From NCBI RefSeq assembly GCF_003014485.1, contig NZ_PYGA01000011.1, positions 171,230-235,229 of the forward strand: a DNA stretch of 64,000 bases. The letters are read 5' to 3'. The translations under genes were made by a program, and so were the position numbers. This document shows positions 1 through 8,093 of the stretch, one piece after another (position 1 is the stretch's first letter; every line of letters begins with the position of its first letter). The notes beneath the pieces were generated by a model. The model ran no database searches. It saw only the letters and a list, made by a program, of their open reading frames with translations, and was not told the origin of the DNA. This stretch comes from Murinocardiopsis flavida. Lineage in GTDB: Bacteria; Actinomycetota; Actinomycetes; Streptosporangiales; Streptosporangiaceae.

Positions 1-702
1 GGGGCCCGTCTCGGCGATGTCGTACACGCCGACCGTGCCGCCGTCGCGCAGGACGGTGGCGCGGTCGCCGATCTCCATCACCTCGTCCATGCGGTGCGAG
101 ATGTAGACGATGGAGCGCCCTTCGGCGGCGAGGGAGCGGATGACCTCGAAGACCTTGGCCAGGTCGTTCTCGCCGAGTGTCGCCGAGGGTTCGTCCATGA
201 CGATGATGCGGGCGTCGCCCGTGAGCGCCTTGGCGATGGCGGTCAGTTGCTGGTCGGCGATCGGCAGGTCGCGTACCGCCGCTGTCAGCGGGAATTCGCC
301 GCCGACGCGGTCGACGGCGGCGCGCGCCAGTTCCAGGCGGCGGCGTTTGCGCACGAACGGGCCCGTCGCGGGGGCGTGGCCGAGCAGCAGGTTCTGCGCC
401 ACCGTCAGGTCGGGGATGAGGTCGAGTTCCTGGTAGATGACCGCGATCCCGGCCGCGATCCCGGCCTGCGGGCTGGTGAGGGTGACGGGCTGCCCGTCGA
501 GTCGGATCTCGCCGCCGTCGGGCTGGTAGGAGCCCGCGAGGATCTTCATCAGGGTGCTCTTGCCGGCGCCGTTCTCGCCGAGGAGGCAGTGCACCTCGCC
601 GGGCCGCACCGACAGTTCGGTGGCGTCGCACGCCAGGGTCCCGGGGAACCGCTTGACGATGCCGGACATGTGCAGGCGCGGCTGCGCCGGGTCGCCGCTC
701 AT
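1..702 (-). CDS. Sugar ABC transporter ATP-binding protein (RbsA/MglA type), partial at left edge
   Basis: N-terminal 234 codons of a sugar-type ABC ATPase; the gene continues past base 1. Walker A GENGAGKST lies at about residues 42-50, a Q-loop follows (VIYQELDL), the signature region reads LPIADQQ where the family usually has LSVAQ/LSIAQ, and Walker B is IIVMDEPSA. RbsA-type proteins carry two ABC domains (about 500 residues), so a second domain and probably a permease should lie to the left. The ATG overlaps the stop of the upstream regulator (ATGA, 699-702), so it is translationally coupled. It should energise uptake of the ligand of the lipoprotein encoded at 4460-5455. Substrate unknown; a pentose, pentitol or tetritol is inferred from the neighbouring kinase and dehydrogenase. 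Confidence 0.92.
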   Translation of the reverse strand, partial: MSGDPAQPRLHMSGIVKRFPGTLACDATELSVRPGEVHCLLGENGAGKSTLMKILAGSYQPDGGEIRLDGQPVTLTSPQAGIAAGIAVIYQELDLIPDLTVAQNLLLGHAPATGPFVRKRRRLELARAAVDRVGGEFPLTAAVRDLPIADQQLTAIAKALTGDARIIVMDEPSATLGENDLAKVFEVIRSLAAEGRSIVYISHRMDEVMEIGDRATVLRDGGTVGVYDIAETGP

Positions 703-1700
703 CGTCCCTCGCCTCCTTCGGCTCCATCGGCTCCATCGGCTCCGTCGTCTCCTTCGGCGCGGAGCAGGGTGGCGGCGGTGCGGTCGTCGGTGATGAGGGT
801 GCTGCACATGCCGCTGGTGACGACGGCCGCGCACACGGCGTGCTTGGCGGGGCCGGAGACGACGGCGATCGAGACGTCGGCCGCGCGCAGCGCCGCGGGC
901 GGCAGCCCGAGGGTGCGGGCGTCCAGGACGGGGTCGACCACGGCGCCGTCGGCGCCGACGAAGCGGCCGAGGACGTCGCCCACAGCGCCCGACTCGGCGA
1001 GGCGGGTGATGTCGGCCGCGTCGATGTGCCCGGAGCCGACCAGGACCGACTCGGTGCTGATCCCGCCGGGGCTGAACAGCAGCACGTCGGAGCCCGCCGC
1101 CATGCGGAGGATGTCGGACACGGCGTCGTCGCCCTCCAGCGCGGCGCGGGTGCTCTCCTTGCCGACGATCGCGGGGACGGGGAGCAGGGTGACGGTGCCG
1201 TTGCCGTGGTGGGCGATGCGGCTGGCCATGTCCTGCGCGGAGGTGGGGCGCCGCGACCTGCTCAGTCCGCCGTTGATCTGGACGACGTTGACGCCGTCGG
1301 CCCACCCGTGGGCGAGGTGCCCGGCGACGAGGTCGAGGGTGCGGCCCCAGGACACGCCGAGGAGCCGGGGGGCGGGGCTGAGCCGGGCCAGGTAGTCGGC
1401 TGCGGCGCCGGCGACCTGGTCGCGGAGGTCCTCTTCGTCGTCGGGGCGGCGCGCGGCGACGACGACGGCGTCGCGCAGGCCCAGTTCCTCGCGGAGCCGC
1501 CGTTCGAGTGTGCGCACCCGCGCCTGCGGGTGGTGCACCTCGATGGTGACGATCCCGGCTTCGCGCGCCTCGACCAGCATGCGGCCGACCTTCCAGCGCG
1601 TGTAGTGGAGTTGGGCGCCGATCTGCTCCTGGGTGCGGTCGTGCTCGTAGTAGAGGGACGCGACCTGGTAGAGCAGGTTCTCGTAGTCGGTGTCGGTCAC
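699..1700 (-). CDS. SorC-family transcriptional regulator with sugar-binding domain
   Basis: 333 residues from GTG at 1700. The N-terminus has the SorC-type helix-turn-helix (YYEHDRTQEQIGAQLHYTRW, helices at about residues 13-45), followed by a sugar-phosphate-binding domain with the family's GVSWGRT phosphate-contact motif and a VQINGGL strand. SorC proteins sense phosphorylated sugars or polyols made by the pathway they control, which fits its place between the kinase and the transporter ATPase. GTG overlaps the kinase stop (GTGA, 1697-1700), and its own stop overlaps the next ATG. The C-terminal tail is a simple Gly-Ala-Asp run (GDDGADGADGAEGGEG) from a trinucleotide-rich stretch. Likely binds the palindromes near 5512-5563; that is inference. 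Confidence 0.9.
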   Translation of the reverse strand: MTDTDYENLLYQVASLYYEHDRTQEQIGAQLHYTRWKVGRMLVEAREAGIVTIEVHHPQARVRTLERRLREELGLRDAVVVAARRPDDEEDLRDQVAGAAADYLARLSPAPRLLGVSWGRTLDLVAGHLAHGWADGVNVVQINGGLSRSRRPTSAQDMASRIAHHGNGTVTLLPVPAIVGKESTRAALEGDDAVSDILRMAAGSDVLLFSPGGISTESVLVGSGHIDAADITRLAESGAVGDVLGRFVGADGAVVDPVLDARTLGLPPAALRAADVSIAVVSGPAKHAVCAAVVTSGMCSTLITDDRTAATLLRAEGDDGADGADGAEGGEGR

Positions 1701-3214
1701 GGCGCGCTCCGTTCCGGGTCGCTGAGCCGGTGGGCGATGCCGCGGGTCTCGGCGGTGGCCTGGCGGTAGTCGGCGTAGCCGCGGTCGAGGGCCGCGGCGC
1801 CCGCGGGGTCGGGTTCGATGGTGCGCACTTGGGGTGCGAACGCGGCGGCGGCCTCGGCGAGGCCGGTGACCTGGCCCGCGGCGGTGGCCGCGGCGACGGA
1901 GCAGGCGCGCAGGGTGAGGTTGTCGCCGTGGACCAGGCGCAGCGGGCGTCCCAGCGCGTCGGCGGTCGTCTGCAACCACAGCGGGTTGTGCCGGATGCCG
2001 CCGGAGACGAACACCTCCTCGACGGGGACGCCGCCGTCGACGAAGGATTCCAGGACCTGCCGGGTGCCGTAGGCGACGCCTTCGACGGCGGCCCGGTACA
2101 CCTGCTCGGGTGTGGTGCCGAGGGTGAGGCCGAGGACGGCGCCGCGCAGCCGCGGGTCGCGCAGCGGGGTGCGGTTGCCCATGAAGTAGTCGAGGACGAG
2201 CAGGCCGTGCGCCGCGGGCGGTTGGGCGGCCGCGGCCGCGATGAGTTCGGGCAGGTCGGCGCGGGCCCGGCCGAGGAGCTGCTCGCCGGCCCAGGTGAGG
2301 ACCGACCCGGAGCTGACCTGGCCGCCTTCGATGAGCCAGGAGCCGGGGGTGAGCGCGTCGGGGTAGGGCCCCCAGATGGTCGGGGGGAACACGGGGTCGG
2401 CGACCTCGGTGACGAACGCGGTGGAGGTGCCGGACACGGCGGACACCCGGCCCGGTTCGGGCCCGCCGACGGCGAGGAGGGACAGGTGGGCGTCGATGCC
2501 GCCGGAGGCGACGACGGCGGGGCCGCGCACCCCCAGCTCGCTGCGGGCGTGCGCGGTGAGGGCCCCGATGGGGTCGCCGACGGGGACGACCCGGTCGGGC
2601 AGCTTGTCCCGCAGGTCGGGCACTCCGAGTTCGGCGTAGAGGTCGTCGGGGAACCCGGCGCCGCGCGGGTCGTAGTTCCACTTGCAGACCGCGTTCATCA
2701 GCGACCCGGCCCATTCGCCGGTGAGCCGCCACACCAGGTGGTCGACCGCCTCGGTGATGCGCGCGGCGGCATGGTAGGTGGCGGGCTCGTTGCGGGCCAG
2801 CCACATGGCCTTCGGCACGAGCCATTCGACGGCGTCGGACCCGCCCGCGTACTTCAGGACGGGGTGCCGGGTCGCCGCGGTGCGGTCCGATTCGGCGCCG
2901 GCGCGGCCGTCCATCCACAGCAGCGCCGGGCGCAGCGGGCGGCCTTCGGCGTCGACGACGGAGACGGTGGACGCGGTGGTGGCGACGCCGACCCCGGCGA
3001 TCTCGGGCTCGCCCGCGGCGGACATGGCGGCGCGGGTGGCGGTGACGACGGCGCGCCACCAGTCCCGCGGGTCCTGTTCGGCCCAGCCCGGGCGGGGGAA
3101 TTTGGTGGGGTAGCCGTCGTCGCCCTCGCCGAGCAGCGCGCCGTCGCGGGCGTAGACGGCGACGCGGGCGCTCTCGGTGCCCAGGTCGATGGCGAGCAGT
3201 GCGGTCACGGTCAC
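1697..3214 (-). CDS. FGGY-family carbohydrate kinase (pentulose or related ketose)
   Basis: 505 residues from GTG at 3214, which overlaps the dehydrogenase stop (GTGA). The FGGY fold is clear: N-terminal phosphate loop AIDLGTESARV, a PGWAEQDPRDWW segment, the sugar-contact LLWMDGRA, catalytic Asp in ASGGIDAHLSLL, and the C-terminal nucleotide-binding VSGGIRHNPLWLQ. Such kinases phosphorylate ketopentoses or similar sugars with ATP in the cytoplasm. Coupled to a GatD-like polyol dehydrogenase, the simplest pathway is polyol to ketose to ketose phosphate. The exact substrate (ribulose, xylulose, erythrulose) cannot be read from sequence, so no symbol is given. A second possible GTG lies two codons in; the overlapping one is preferred because the junction pattern repeats through the operon. 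Confidence 0.92.
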   Translation of the reverse strand: MTVTALLAIDLGTESARVAVYARDGALLGEGDDGYPTKFPRPGWAEQDPRDWWRAVVTATRAAMSAAGEPEIAGVGVATTASTVSVVDAEGRPLRPALLWMDGRAGAESDRTAATRHPVLKYAGGSDAVEWLVPKAMWLARNEPATYHAAARITEAVDHLVWRLTGEWAGSLMNAVCKWNYDPRGAGFPDDLYAELGVPDLRDKLPDRVVPVGDPIGALTAHARSELGVRGPAVVASGGIDAHLSLLAVGGPEPGRVSAVSGTSTAFVTEVADPVFPPTIWGPYPDALTPGSWLIEGGQVSSGSVLTWAGEQLLGRARADLPELIAAAAAQPPAAHGLLVLDYFMGNRTPLRDPRLRGAVLGLTLGTTPEQVYRAAVEGVAYGTRQVLESFVDGGVPVEEVFVSGGIRHNPLWLQTTADALGRPLRLVHGDNLTLRACSVAAATAAGQVTGLAEAAAAFAPQVRTIEPDPAGAAALDRGYADYRQATAETRGIAHRLSDPERSAP

Positions 3215-4377
3215 TCCCCGTTGGGCATGAAGAGCACTTTGGAGCTGAAGACCGAGCGCTCGCCCAGTTGCCGCATCGTCGCGGGGAGGGCGTCGAGGCC
3301 CAGCTCGTGGGTGATCATGAATTTCCAGGCGAGGTCGCCCGATGCCATGGCCTGCGCGGCGGTGCGCCATTCGTCGCCGGGGAACGGCGCGGAGAAGGAG
3401 TTCCACGCCCCGTGCAGGGTGACCTCGCGGCGCAGGAACCCGCTGAACGTGGCCTTGGGCAGGACGACGGGGTCGTGCGGGATGCCGATGAAGGCGGCGT
3501 GGCCGTGCCGGGCGGTCAGGGACACGGCCTGGTCGATGGCCGCGGGCGCGCCCGCGGATTCGATGACGATGTCGTAGCCGCTGCCGGCGGCCGCCGCTGC
3601 CTCCTCGGGGGTCGTGGCGGTGCTGGTGGCGCCGGCCTCGGCCGCCATCTCCGCCTTTTCGGCGCTGACGTCGATGGACAGCACCTCGGACGCCCCTGCT
3701 GCGCGCGCCCACTGGACGGCGAACAGGCCGATGGGGCCCGCGCCCATGACGGCGACCCGGTGTCCGGTGCGCAGCTTGGTGCGCCAGATGGCGTGCAGCG
3801 CGATCGCCGCGGGGTCGAGCATCGCGGCGGCGCGCGGGTCGAGGCCGGCGGGCAGCACCATGAGGTTCCCGGCGGGGACGGTGACGTACTGGGCGTAGGC
3901 GCCGGGGCGGCGGCTGCCGAAGTAGTCGTAGTCCTCGCAGAGGCTGTAGTGGCCCTGGGTGCAGGGCGCGCAGCGGCGGCACGGGATTAGCGGGGGGACC
4001 GTCACGAGGTCGCCTTCGCGCACGGCCCCCGCCGCGTCCGCGCCGACGCCCACGACGTGTCCGGAGAATTCGTGGCCGCAGATCAGCGGCAGGTGGTAGG
4101 CGCCGCCGGGGCGCAGCATCCTGGGGATGTCCGAGCCGCACACCCCGCAGGCCGCGACGCGGACGAGCGCCTCGTCGGGTCCGGGTTCGGGGACGGGCAC
4201 CTGCTCGACCCGGATGTCGCCCGGTCCGTGCAGCAGGGCCGCGCGCATCGTGTCCGGCACGGCGGTCTCCGGGAGAGCGGTCTCGGGGAGAGCGCTTTCC
4301 GGCAGAGCAGGCTCCGGGAGAGCGGTCTCCGGGAGAGCGGTCTCCGGACGCGTGGTCTCCGGCTGGGTTTCCGGCAT
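3211..4377 (-). CDS. Zinc-dependent polyol dehydrogenase (GatD/sorbitol dehydrogenase-like)
   Basis: 388 residues. Catalytic zinc ligands are seen in CGVCGSD and CGHEFSG, structural zinc Cys in CRRCAPCTQGHYSLC, and the NAD-binding loop in VMGAGPIGLFA. The stretch REVTLHGAWNSFSAPFPGDE is characteristic of galactitol-1-phosphate 5-dehydrogenase-like enzymes. Predicted to oxidise a polyol (or its phosphate) to a ketose for the adjacent kinase. The first 43 residues are a degenerate five-residue repeat (PETAL units) absent from the family, whose members begin near the internal Met at 4248 and are about 345 residues. A GAGGA sequence a few bases before the ATG at 4377 supports the longer start. 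If the extension is made it is an unstructured acidic tail. Confidence 0.92.
   Translation of the reverse strand: MPETQPETTRPETALPETALPEPALPESALPETALPETAVPDTMRAALLHGPGDIRVEQVPVPEPGPDEALVRVAACGVCGSDIPRMLRPGGAYHLPLICGHEFSGHVVGVGADAAGAVREGDLVTVPPLIPCRRCAPCTQGHYSLCEDYDYFGSRRPGAYAQYVTVPAGNLMVLPAGLDPRAAAMLDPAAIALHAIWRTKLRTGHRVAVMGAGPIGLFAVQWARAAGASEVLSIDVSAEKAEMAAEAGATSTATTPEEAAAAAGSGYDIVIESAGAPAAIDQAVSLTARHGHAAFIGIPHDPVVLPKATFSGFLRREVTLHGAWNSFSAPFPGDEWRTAAQAMASGDLAWKFMITHELGLDALPATMRQLGERSVFSSKVLFMPNGE
4256..4365 (-). repeat. 15-bp tandem repeat encoding a PETAL-type N-terminal tail
   Basis: About seven imperfect copies of a 15-base unit (plus strand like GTCTCCGGGAGAGCG). They are in frame with the dehydrogenase and encode repeated Pro-Glu-Thr/Ser/Pro-Ala-Leu units. 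Because 15 is a multiple of 3, copy-number change would lengthen or shorten the tail without frameshift. Confidence 0.8.
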
Positions 4378-4459
4378 GGTGTCCTCGTGTTTCCTTCCAC
4401 GGTGGCGGGCCCGGGTGGCGGGCCGGGGTGGGCCCGCGCGGGTCCGACTGGGGCGCGTC

Positions 4460-5455
4460 CTACTGGGGCTTGCCGGGGGCGAAGGTGCCGTCGCCGGCGT
4501 AGTCGGCGGCGTTGCCGGTGTCGACCAGGCCGGTGCCCGCGTCGACGTTCTTCTCGACGTCGCCGCCCTTCTGGACCTTCATGGCGGTGTCGATGGCGGT
4601 GTCGCCGAGGGAGATGGGGTCGTTCAGGGCGGTCGCGATGTAGTTCCCGCCGTCCGTGTTGATCTCCTCGACGGCCTCCATGAGCCCGTCGACACCGGCG
4701 ACGAGGACGTCGTCCCTGTCGTTCTCGGCGAGCACCTGGAGCGCGCCCAGCGCCATGTCGTCGTTGTGCGCGTACACGGCCTTGACGTCGGGGTTGGTCT
4801 GGATGAGGTCCTGCATGGCGGTGACCGACTTGGAGCGGATGTAGTCGCAGTAGGGGCCTTCGACGATCTTGATCTTGTCGTTGCCCTCGACGGCCTCGTG
4901 GAAGCCGGCGCTGCGGTCGCGCGCGACGGCGCCGCCCGCGTCGCCCTGGATCTCGATGACCTTGCCGCCCTTGTCGCCCAGTTCCTGGGCGAGGCGCTCG
5001 CCCACCAGGGCGCCCATGGACTTGTTGTCGCGGCCGACGTGGGCGGCCGCGCCGTCGGGGACGGGCCGGTCGACGGTGACGACGGGGATCCCGGCGGACT
5101 CCGCCGCGGTGATCCCGGCCTTGACGCCCTTGGGGTCGACGGGGTTGACGAGCAGCACGTCGACCTGCTTGGTGATGAGGTCCTGGATGTCGTCGTTCTG
5201 CTTGGTGACGTCGCCCGAAGCGTCGGCGGCGTGCAGTTCGGCACCGGCGTCCTTCGCCGCCTTCTCCGCGCCCTCGCTGAGCTGGACGTAGAACGGGGAC
5301 TGCTGGGTCGCCTGGCTGAACCCGATGGAGATCTTGCCGTCCGAGTCGCCGCCCTTCGCCCCGGCGCCGCCGGGCGAGGTCGACAGCGAGCAGCCGGTGA
5401 GGGCCAGCGCGGCGGCTGCCGCGAGCGAGATACCGATGATGCGCTCTGTACGCAT
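4460..5455 (-). CDS. Sugar ABC transporter substrate-binding lipoprotein (RbsB-like)
   Basis: 331 residues with a lipoprotein signal (charged start, Ala/Leu core, lipobox LTGC with Cys22), then a Gly/Ser linker and a periplasmic-binding-protein type 1 fold: SIGFSQATQQSPFY, the LLVNPVDP strand, VVTVDRP, and VYAHNDDMALG. It should be anchored outside the membrane and deliver a sugar or polyol to the transporter whose ATPase lies at 1-702. First gene of the leftward operon; 82 bases separate it from the dehydrogenase, the only real gap in the operon, so it may be made in excess. A good ribosome site (GGAGG) precedes the ATG. Confidence 0.93.
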   Translation of the reverse strand: MRTERIIGISLAAAAALALTGCSLSTSPGGAGAKGGDSDGKISIGFSQATQQSPFYVQLSEGAEKAAKDAGAELHAADASGDVTKQNDDIQDLITKQVDVLLVNPVDPKGVKAGITAAESAGIPVVTVDRPVPDGAAAHVGRDNKSMGALVGERLAQELGDKGGKVIEIQGDAGGAVARDRSAGFHEAVEGNDKIKIVEGPYCDYIRSKSVTAMQDLIQTNPDVKAVYAHNDDMALGALQVLAENDRDDVLVAGVDGLMEAVEEINTDGGNYIATALNDPISLGDTAIDTAMKVQKGGDVEKNVDAGTGLVDTGNAADYAGDGTFAPGKPQ

Positions 5456-5485
5456 TGGGGCCTCCAGATGTGAACCTGGACGGAA

Positions 5486-5514
5486 CGCTAAACGTGCCCC
5501 AGCTCACGTGGCAA
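5486..5514 (-). promoter_or_regulatory. Predicted promoter of the sugar/polyol operon
   Basis: Reading leftward: -35 TTGCCA (5514-5509), 17-base spacer, -10 TTAGCG (5491-5486). The predicted start point is near 5479, giving a leader of roughly 25 bases that contains GGAGG before the binding-protein ATG. Confidence 0.5.
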
Positions 5515-5563
5515 CACATGTTGGTCTATTTGCTCTTATGAGCAGAATTTTTTGATCATGATC
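5512..5563. promoter_or_regulatory. Cluster of three palindromes upstream of the operon, candidate operators
   Basis: Three short inverted repeats lie in an AT-rich island: CAACACATGTTG (5512-5523, overlapping the -35), TGCTCTTATGAGCA (5531-5544) and GATCATGATC (5554-5563). Their position suits the SorC regulator encoded in the operon, or CRP-like control. No consensus was tested. Confidence 0.35.
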
Positions 5564-5839
5564 GTGACCTGCGTTGTTGCGCTTCCACCGCGTGCCGATC
5601 GGAACGGATTGCACTGCGGGGCACGGCTTCCGGCGTGATCCGCACCACCCGGAGGCGGCGCCGCGCGGCCGCGGCGGACACCGGGACCCGGCCGCGACCG
5701 CGCACGAAGGGTGACCATGGGCGCCGGGCGGTCATAGGGCCGACCGGCCCGCGTCCGGCATCGGGGCGCGAACCGTGCGGCGCGGCGCGGTTCGTGCCTA
5801 AGCTGGGCGTTCGACCGTTCCGGACGCTGGGAGGCGGCG

Positions 5840-6520
5840 ATGGCGGAGTTCCGGATCTCCTCCGACGACGACATGGACCTGCGGCGGCTCGCCGCCGGAC
5901 TGGTGGAGTCACAGGGCTGGCCGCGCGACCAGGTCCGCATCTGGGACAACCGCGACGGCAGCGTGTTGGTCACCATCGACGACGCGCTGCTGCGGCGGCC
6001 CGAGCCCGACCCGATGAACCTGCCCGTGCACACCAAGAGCGACGTTCACCGGGCGTGCGAGGTGCTGCGGCAGCGCGACCCGTCGCTGCGCGGGGTCGAC
6101 TTCGCGGTGCTGCGCGACGAAGCCGCCCGATTCTTCGCCGCCGGGTGGTCCTCCGCCGACCTCCTGCACGCGCTCGGCCACCGGCCCGACGGCATCGCCT
6201 GGCCGCGCGATCCCGAGTACCAGGGCACGATGGGCCTGCGGCACCGCCTCGACTGCTGGAAGACCCCCAACGGCGACATCCGCCCGTCGTCGGCGCAGGA
6301 GAGCGCGCAACTGCGCATCGTGGGCCGCGCCGGGCTGCCCGAGAACATCGGGCAACCGACCGACGCCCCCGAGCGGCGCGGGCAGGCGGCACGGCCCGAG
6401 GCCGCGCGCGCCGCCGCCGACGACGCCCGCCGGCTGATGCGCGCGCAGAGCCGCACCACCAGCGACACCCTGGCTCACCGCGACCGCACAGCCGCCCACA
6501 TCCACCGCACCGACACCTGA
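5840..6520 (+). CDS. Hypothetical protein, unknown function
   Basis: 226 residues, not recognised. ATG is preceded by a strong GGGAGG, and a -10-like TAAGCT sits at 5799-5804, so it appears to be a real gene. The protein is soluble, with no signal or membrane segment. The first 100 residues are compact and acidic, the middle holds FFAAGWSSADLLHALGHRPD, a helical stretch seen in some actinobacterial proteins of unknown role, and the last 60 residues are Ala/Arg-rich and probably helical. It stands alone, divergent from the sugar operon, and is followed at once by a 25-bp tandem repeat array. Confidence 0.7.
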   Translation: MAEFRISSDDDMDLRRLAAGLVESQGWPRDQVRIWDNRDGSVLVTIDDALLRRPEPDPMNLPVHTKSDVHRACEVLRQRDPSLRGVDFAVLRDEAARFFAAGWSSADLLHALGHRPDGIAWPRDPEYQGTMGLRHRLDCWKTPNGDIRPSSAQESAQLRIVGRAGLPENIGQPTDAPERRGQAARPEAARAAADDARRLMRAQSRTTSDTLAHRDRTAAHIHRTDT

Positions 6521-6535
6521 ACCGACTGTTTGACC

Positions 6536-6615
6536 GGCAGCTGAACCAACGGCTGGTCCGGGCAGCTGGACCAACAGTTGGTCCGGGCAGCTGAACCAAC
6601 GGCTGGTCCGGGCAG
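6536..6615 (+). repeat. 25-bp tandem repeat, three copies plus a remnant
   Basis: Units start at 6536, 6561 and 6586 with the form GGCAGCTGAACCAACGGCTG followed by GTCCG; a fourth start GGCAGCC is at 6611. Each unit carries an ACCAAC...TTGGT-like inverted repeat (the middle copy has CCAACAGTTGG). The array begins 16 bases after the stop of the preceding gene. It looks iteron-like, or could fold as serial hairpins. Confidence 0.8.
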
Positions 6616-6699
6616 CCTCGCCGCAGCGCGTCCCCTCCTTCGCTGATCCTGAGGAGACGGTTCCTTCACCCGTGGCTGGACTTTCGGCTTCTTGGGCCG

Positions 6700-6902
6700 G
6701 ACGCCTGCTGGGCGGCCTTGTCGCCGAGCGGCGTACAGGTGATCTGTGGTCACAAGCAGCGCCAACAGCGGCGAGGGGCCGGGGCTTCGGCGGTATCGAA
6801 CCGGATTCTGGGGTCGGCCCGTCCGCTGGGCGGCCTTCCCGCCGGGCCTCCTGCGGGTGATCTGTGGTCAGAAGCAGCGCCAACGGCGGCGAGGGGTCGG
6901 GC
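6700..6902 (+). repeat. Dispersed repeat family A, two tandem copies (118-bp period)
   Basis: Copies at about 6700-6782 and 6821-6902 share GCTGGGCGGCCTT, GGTGATCTGTGGTCA and AAGCAGCGCCAAC followed by a GCGGCGAGGGG block. The same family recurs at 48655-48750 and, inverted, at about 48935-49071. No coding capacity is seen. Spread over two intergenic regions 42 kb apart suggests a mobile or recombining repeat. Confidence 0.75.
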
Positions 6903-7450
6903 TCGGTCGGATCGGATCGGGTGCGCGGGGGCCGGGGTGGGCGGCGGCAGCGACGGTCGGTGGTGGGCCGGGGTGCGCGCAATAGGCCACCGCTGCGTAC
7001 GGGCTCGGGGGTTGGGCCGCCGCGGTGCGGAAACCCGCACAAAAGGGCAGGTCAGCGACTCGGACGTGGCGCTCCACCACCCCAGGCGTCTCACATGGTG
7101 AGAACGCGATGGGAGGGACAACCCAGACAGCACCCGAATGACGTCGGGGTGGTCACCCCGCCACCCCGCAGGCCCGCACCCCCCGCGAAAACCGGACACC
7201 ACGCCGCAATCCAGGCACGTGCATGCGGTCTCGCCCGATTGCTCGTCCGCATGATGGACATGATCTTGGCGCGGGACCCGAATCAGCACCCCTCCGCCGC
7301 GAAACACGCCACCATAACGGACATAGGCCGCCAATCCCCCTCCCCGGGTGGAGCTCTGCGCACGTAGCCGTGCTTTTCGCTGCGCGGGGGCGCGCGGTCG
7401 TGTGCGGGCGTCCCTCGGAGGCTGTCGGGGTGCCTGCCTGGCTGGTCCCG

Positions 7451-7870
7451 ACCGGGATGTGTGTCGGCGGTCGCTGCTGCGCAGCCGCCTCGCAGCCCGA
7501 CCATCGCCCCCAGTGGCCGATGGCGCCCTGGACCCACCCCCCAATGCGGCCACCCGGCCCCTCACGGCGACCACCCGCCCCGCCTGACCGCGGACCCGCT
7601 TCATCCGACCGCAGACCCGCCCCGCCCGCCTCCCGTCGCGACGATGGACTCGCGGCGGGGAGTGCTGGGGTGAGGCGTGCTCGCGGCAGGATTGCGGGCC
7701 AGCGGCCCGGCGGAGCGGGAAGCGCTGGGTGAGGCGTGCTCGCGGCGGGATTGCGGGCCAGCGGCCCGGCGGGGAGTGCTGCGAGGGTGCGGGGCCAGAC
7801 CACCTTGGCCCCATGGGGACAGGGCAAGGCTGCGAGGCGGCTGCGCAGCAGCGACCGCCGACACACATCC
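7451..7870. repeat. Dispersed repeat family B: inverted pair enclosing a 420-bp segment
   Basis: A repeat of about 43 bases is present at 7451-7497 (+) and inverted at 7828-7870. The shared core contains GTCGGCGGTCGCTGCTG, the perfect palindrome GCTGCGCAGC and CCGCCTCGCAGCC. A third copy is at 40681-40726. The enclosed segment contains the 59-bp tandem duplication at 7672. Confidence 0.75.
7672..7783 (+). repeat. 59-bp direct tandem duplication
   Basis: GAGGCGTGCTCGCGGC starts at 7672 and again at 7731, each followed by GGATTGCGGGCCAGCGGCCC (one mismatch before it). The two copies are nearly identical over about 45 bases, which indicates a recent duplication. Confidence 0.8.
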
Positions 7871-8093
7871 TCTCGGCCGAAAACCGGACCGGCACCACGA
7901 CCGCCGTTCAGGAAGCCCGAACACGACCGCCCACCGGGCCCACCCGCCGCCGTCAGTGCCGTCCTTGCCGACCTTGCCGACCTTGCCACCAGGACGACGG
8001 TGTGCCGCCCGGCGGCGATGTCCGCCAGGCCCACCTGCCGGAGTTCGCCCGGCTCACCTGCCGGAATCCACCCGGCGCCCCTCTGCCGGAGGA

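Larger units (their letters stand above)
6521..8093. other. Gene-poor, repeat-rich intergenic region
   Basis: No convincing gene in 1.57 kb. Open frames exist on both strands but differ in frame from segment to segment, have no ribosome sites and encode low-complexity Pro/Arg/Gly text. The region holds four repeat arrays listed separately. It may be a decayed accessory insertion. Confidence 0.6.

Noticed and set aside
1730..3577. Long plus-strand open frame opposite the kinase and dehydrogenase genes
   Set aside because: Shadow frame caused by high third-position GC; Gly/Arg/Val-rich text with no domain, while the minus strand encodes clear enzymes.
6960..7350. Minus-strand Cys-containing text (CTCLDCG in one frame, CPSCGRA in another) that resembles a zinc ribbon
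   Set aside because: The signal switches frame, has no ribosome site or stable length, and lies in a repeat-rich region. At most a decayed fragment.
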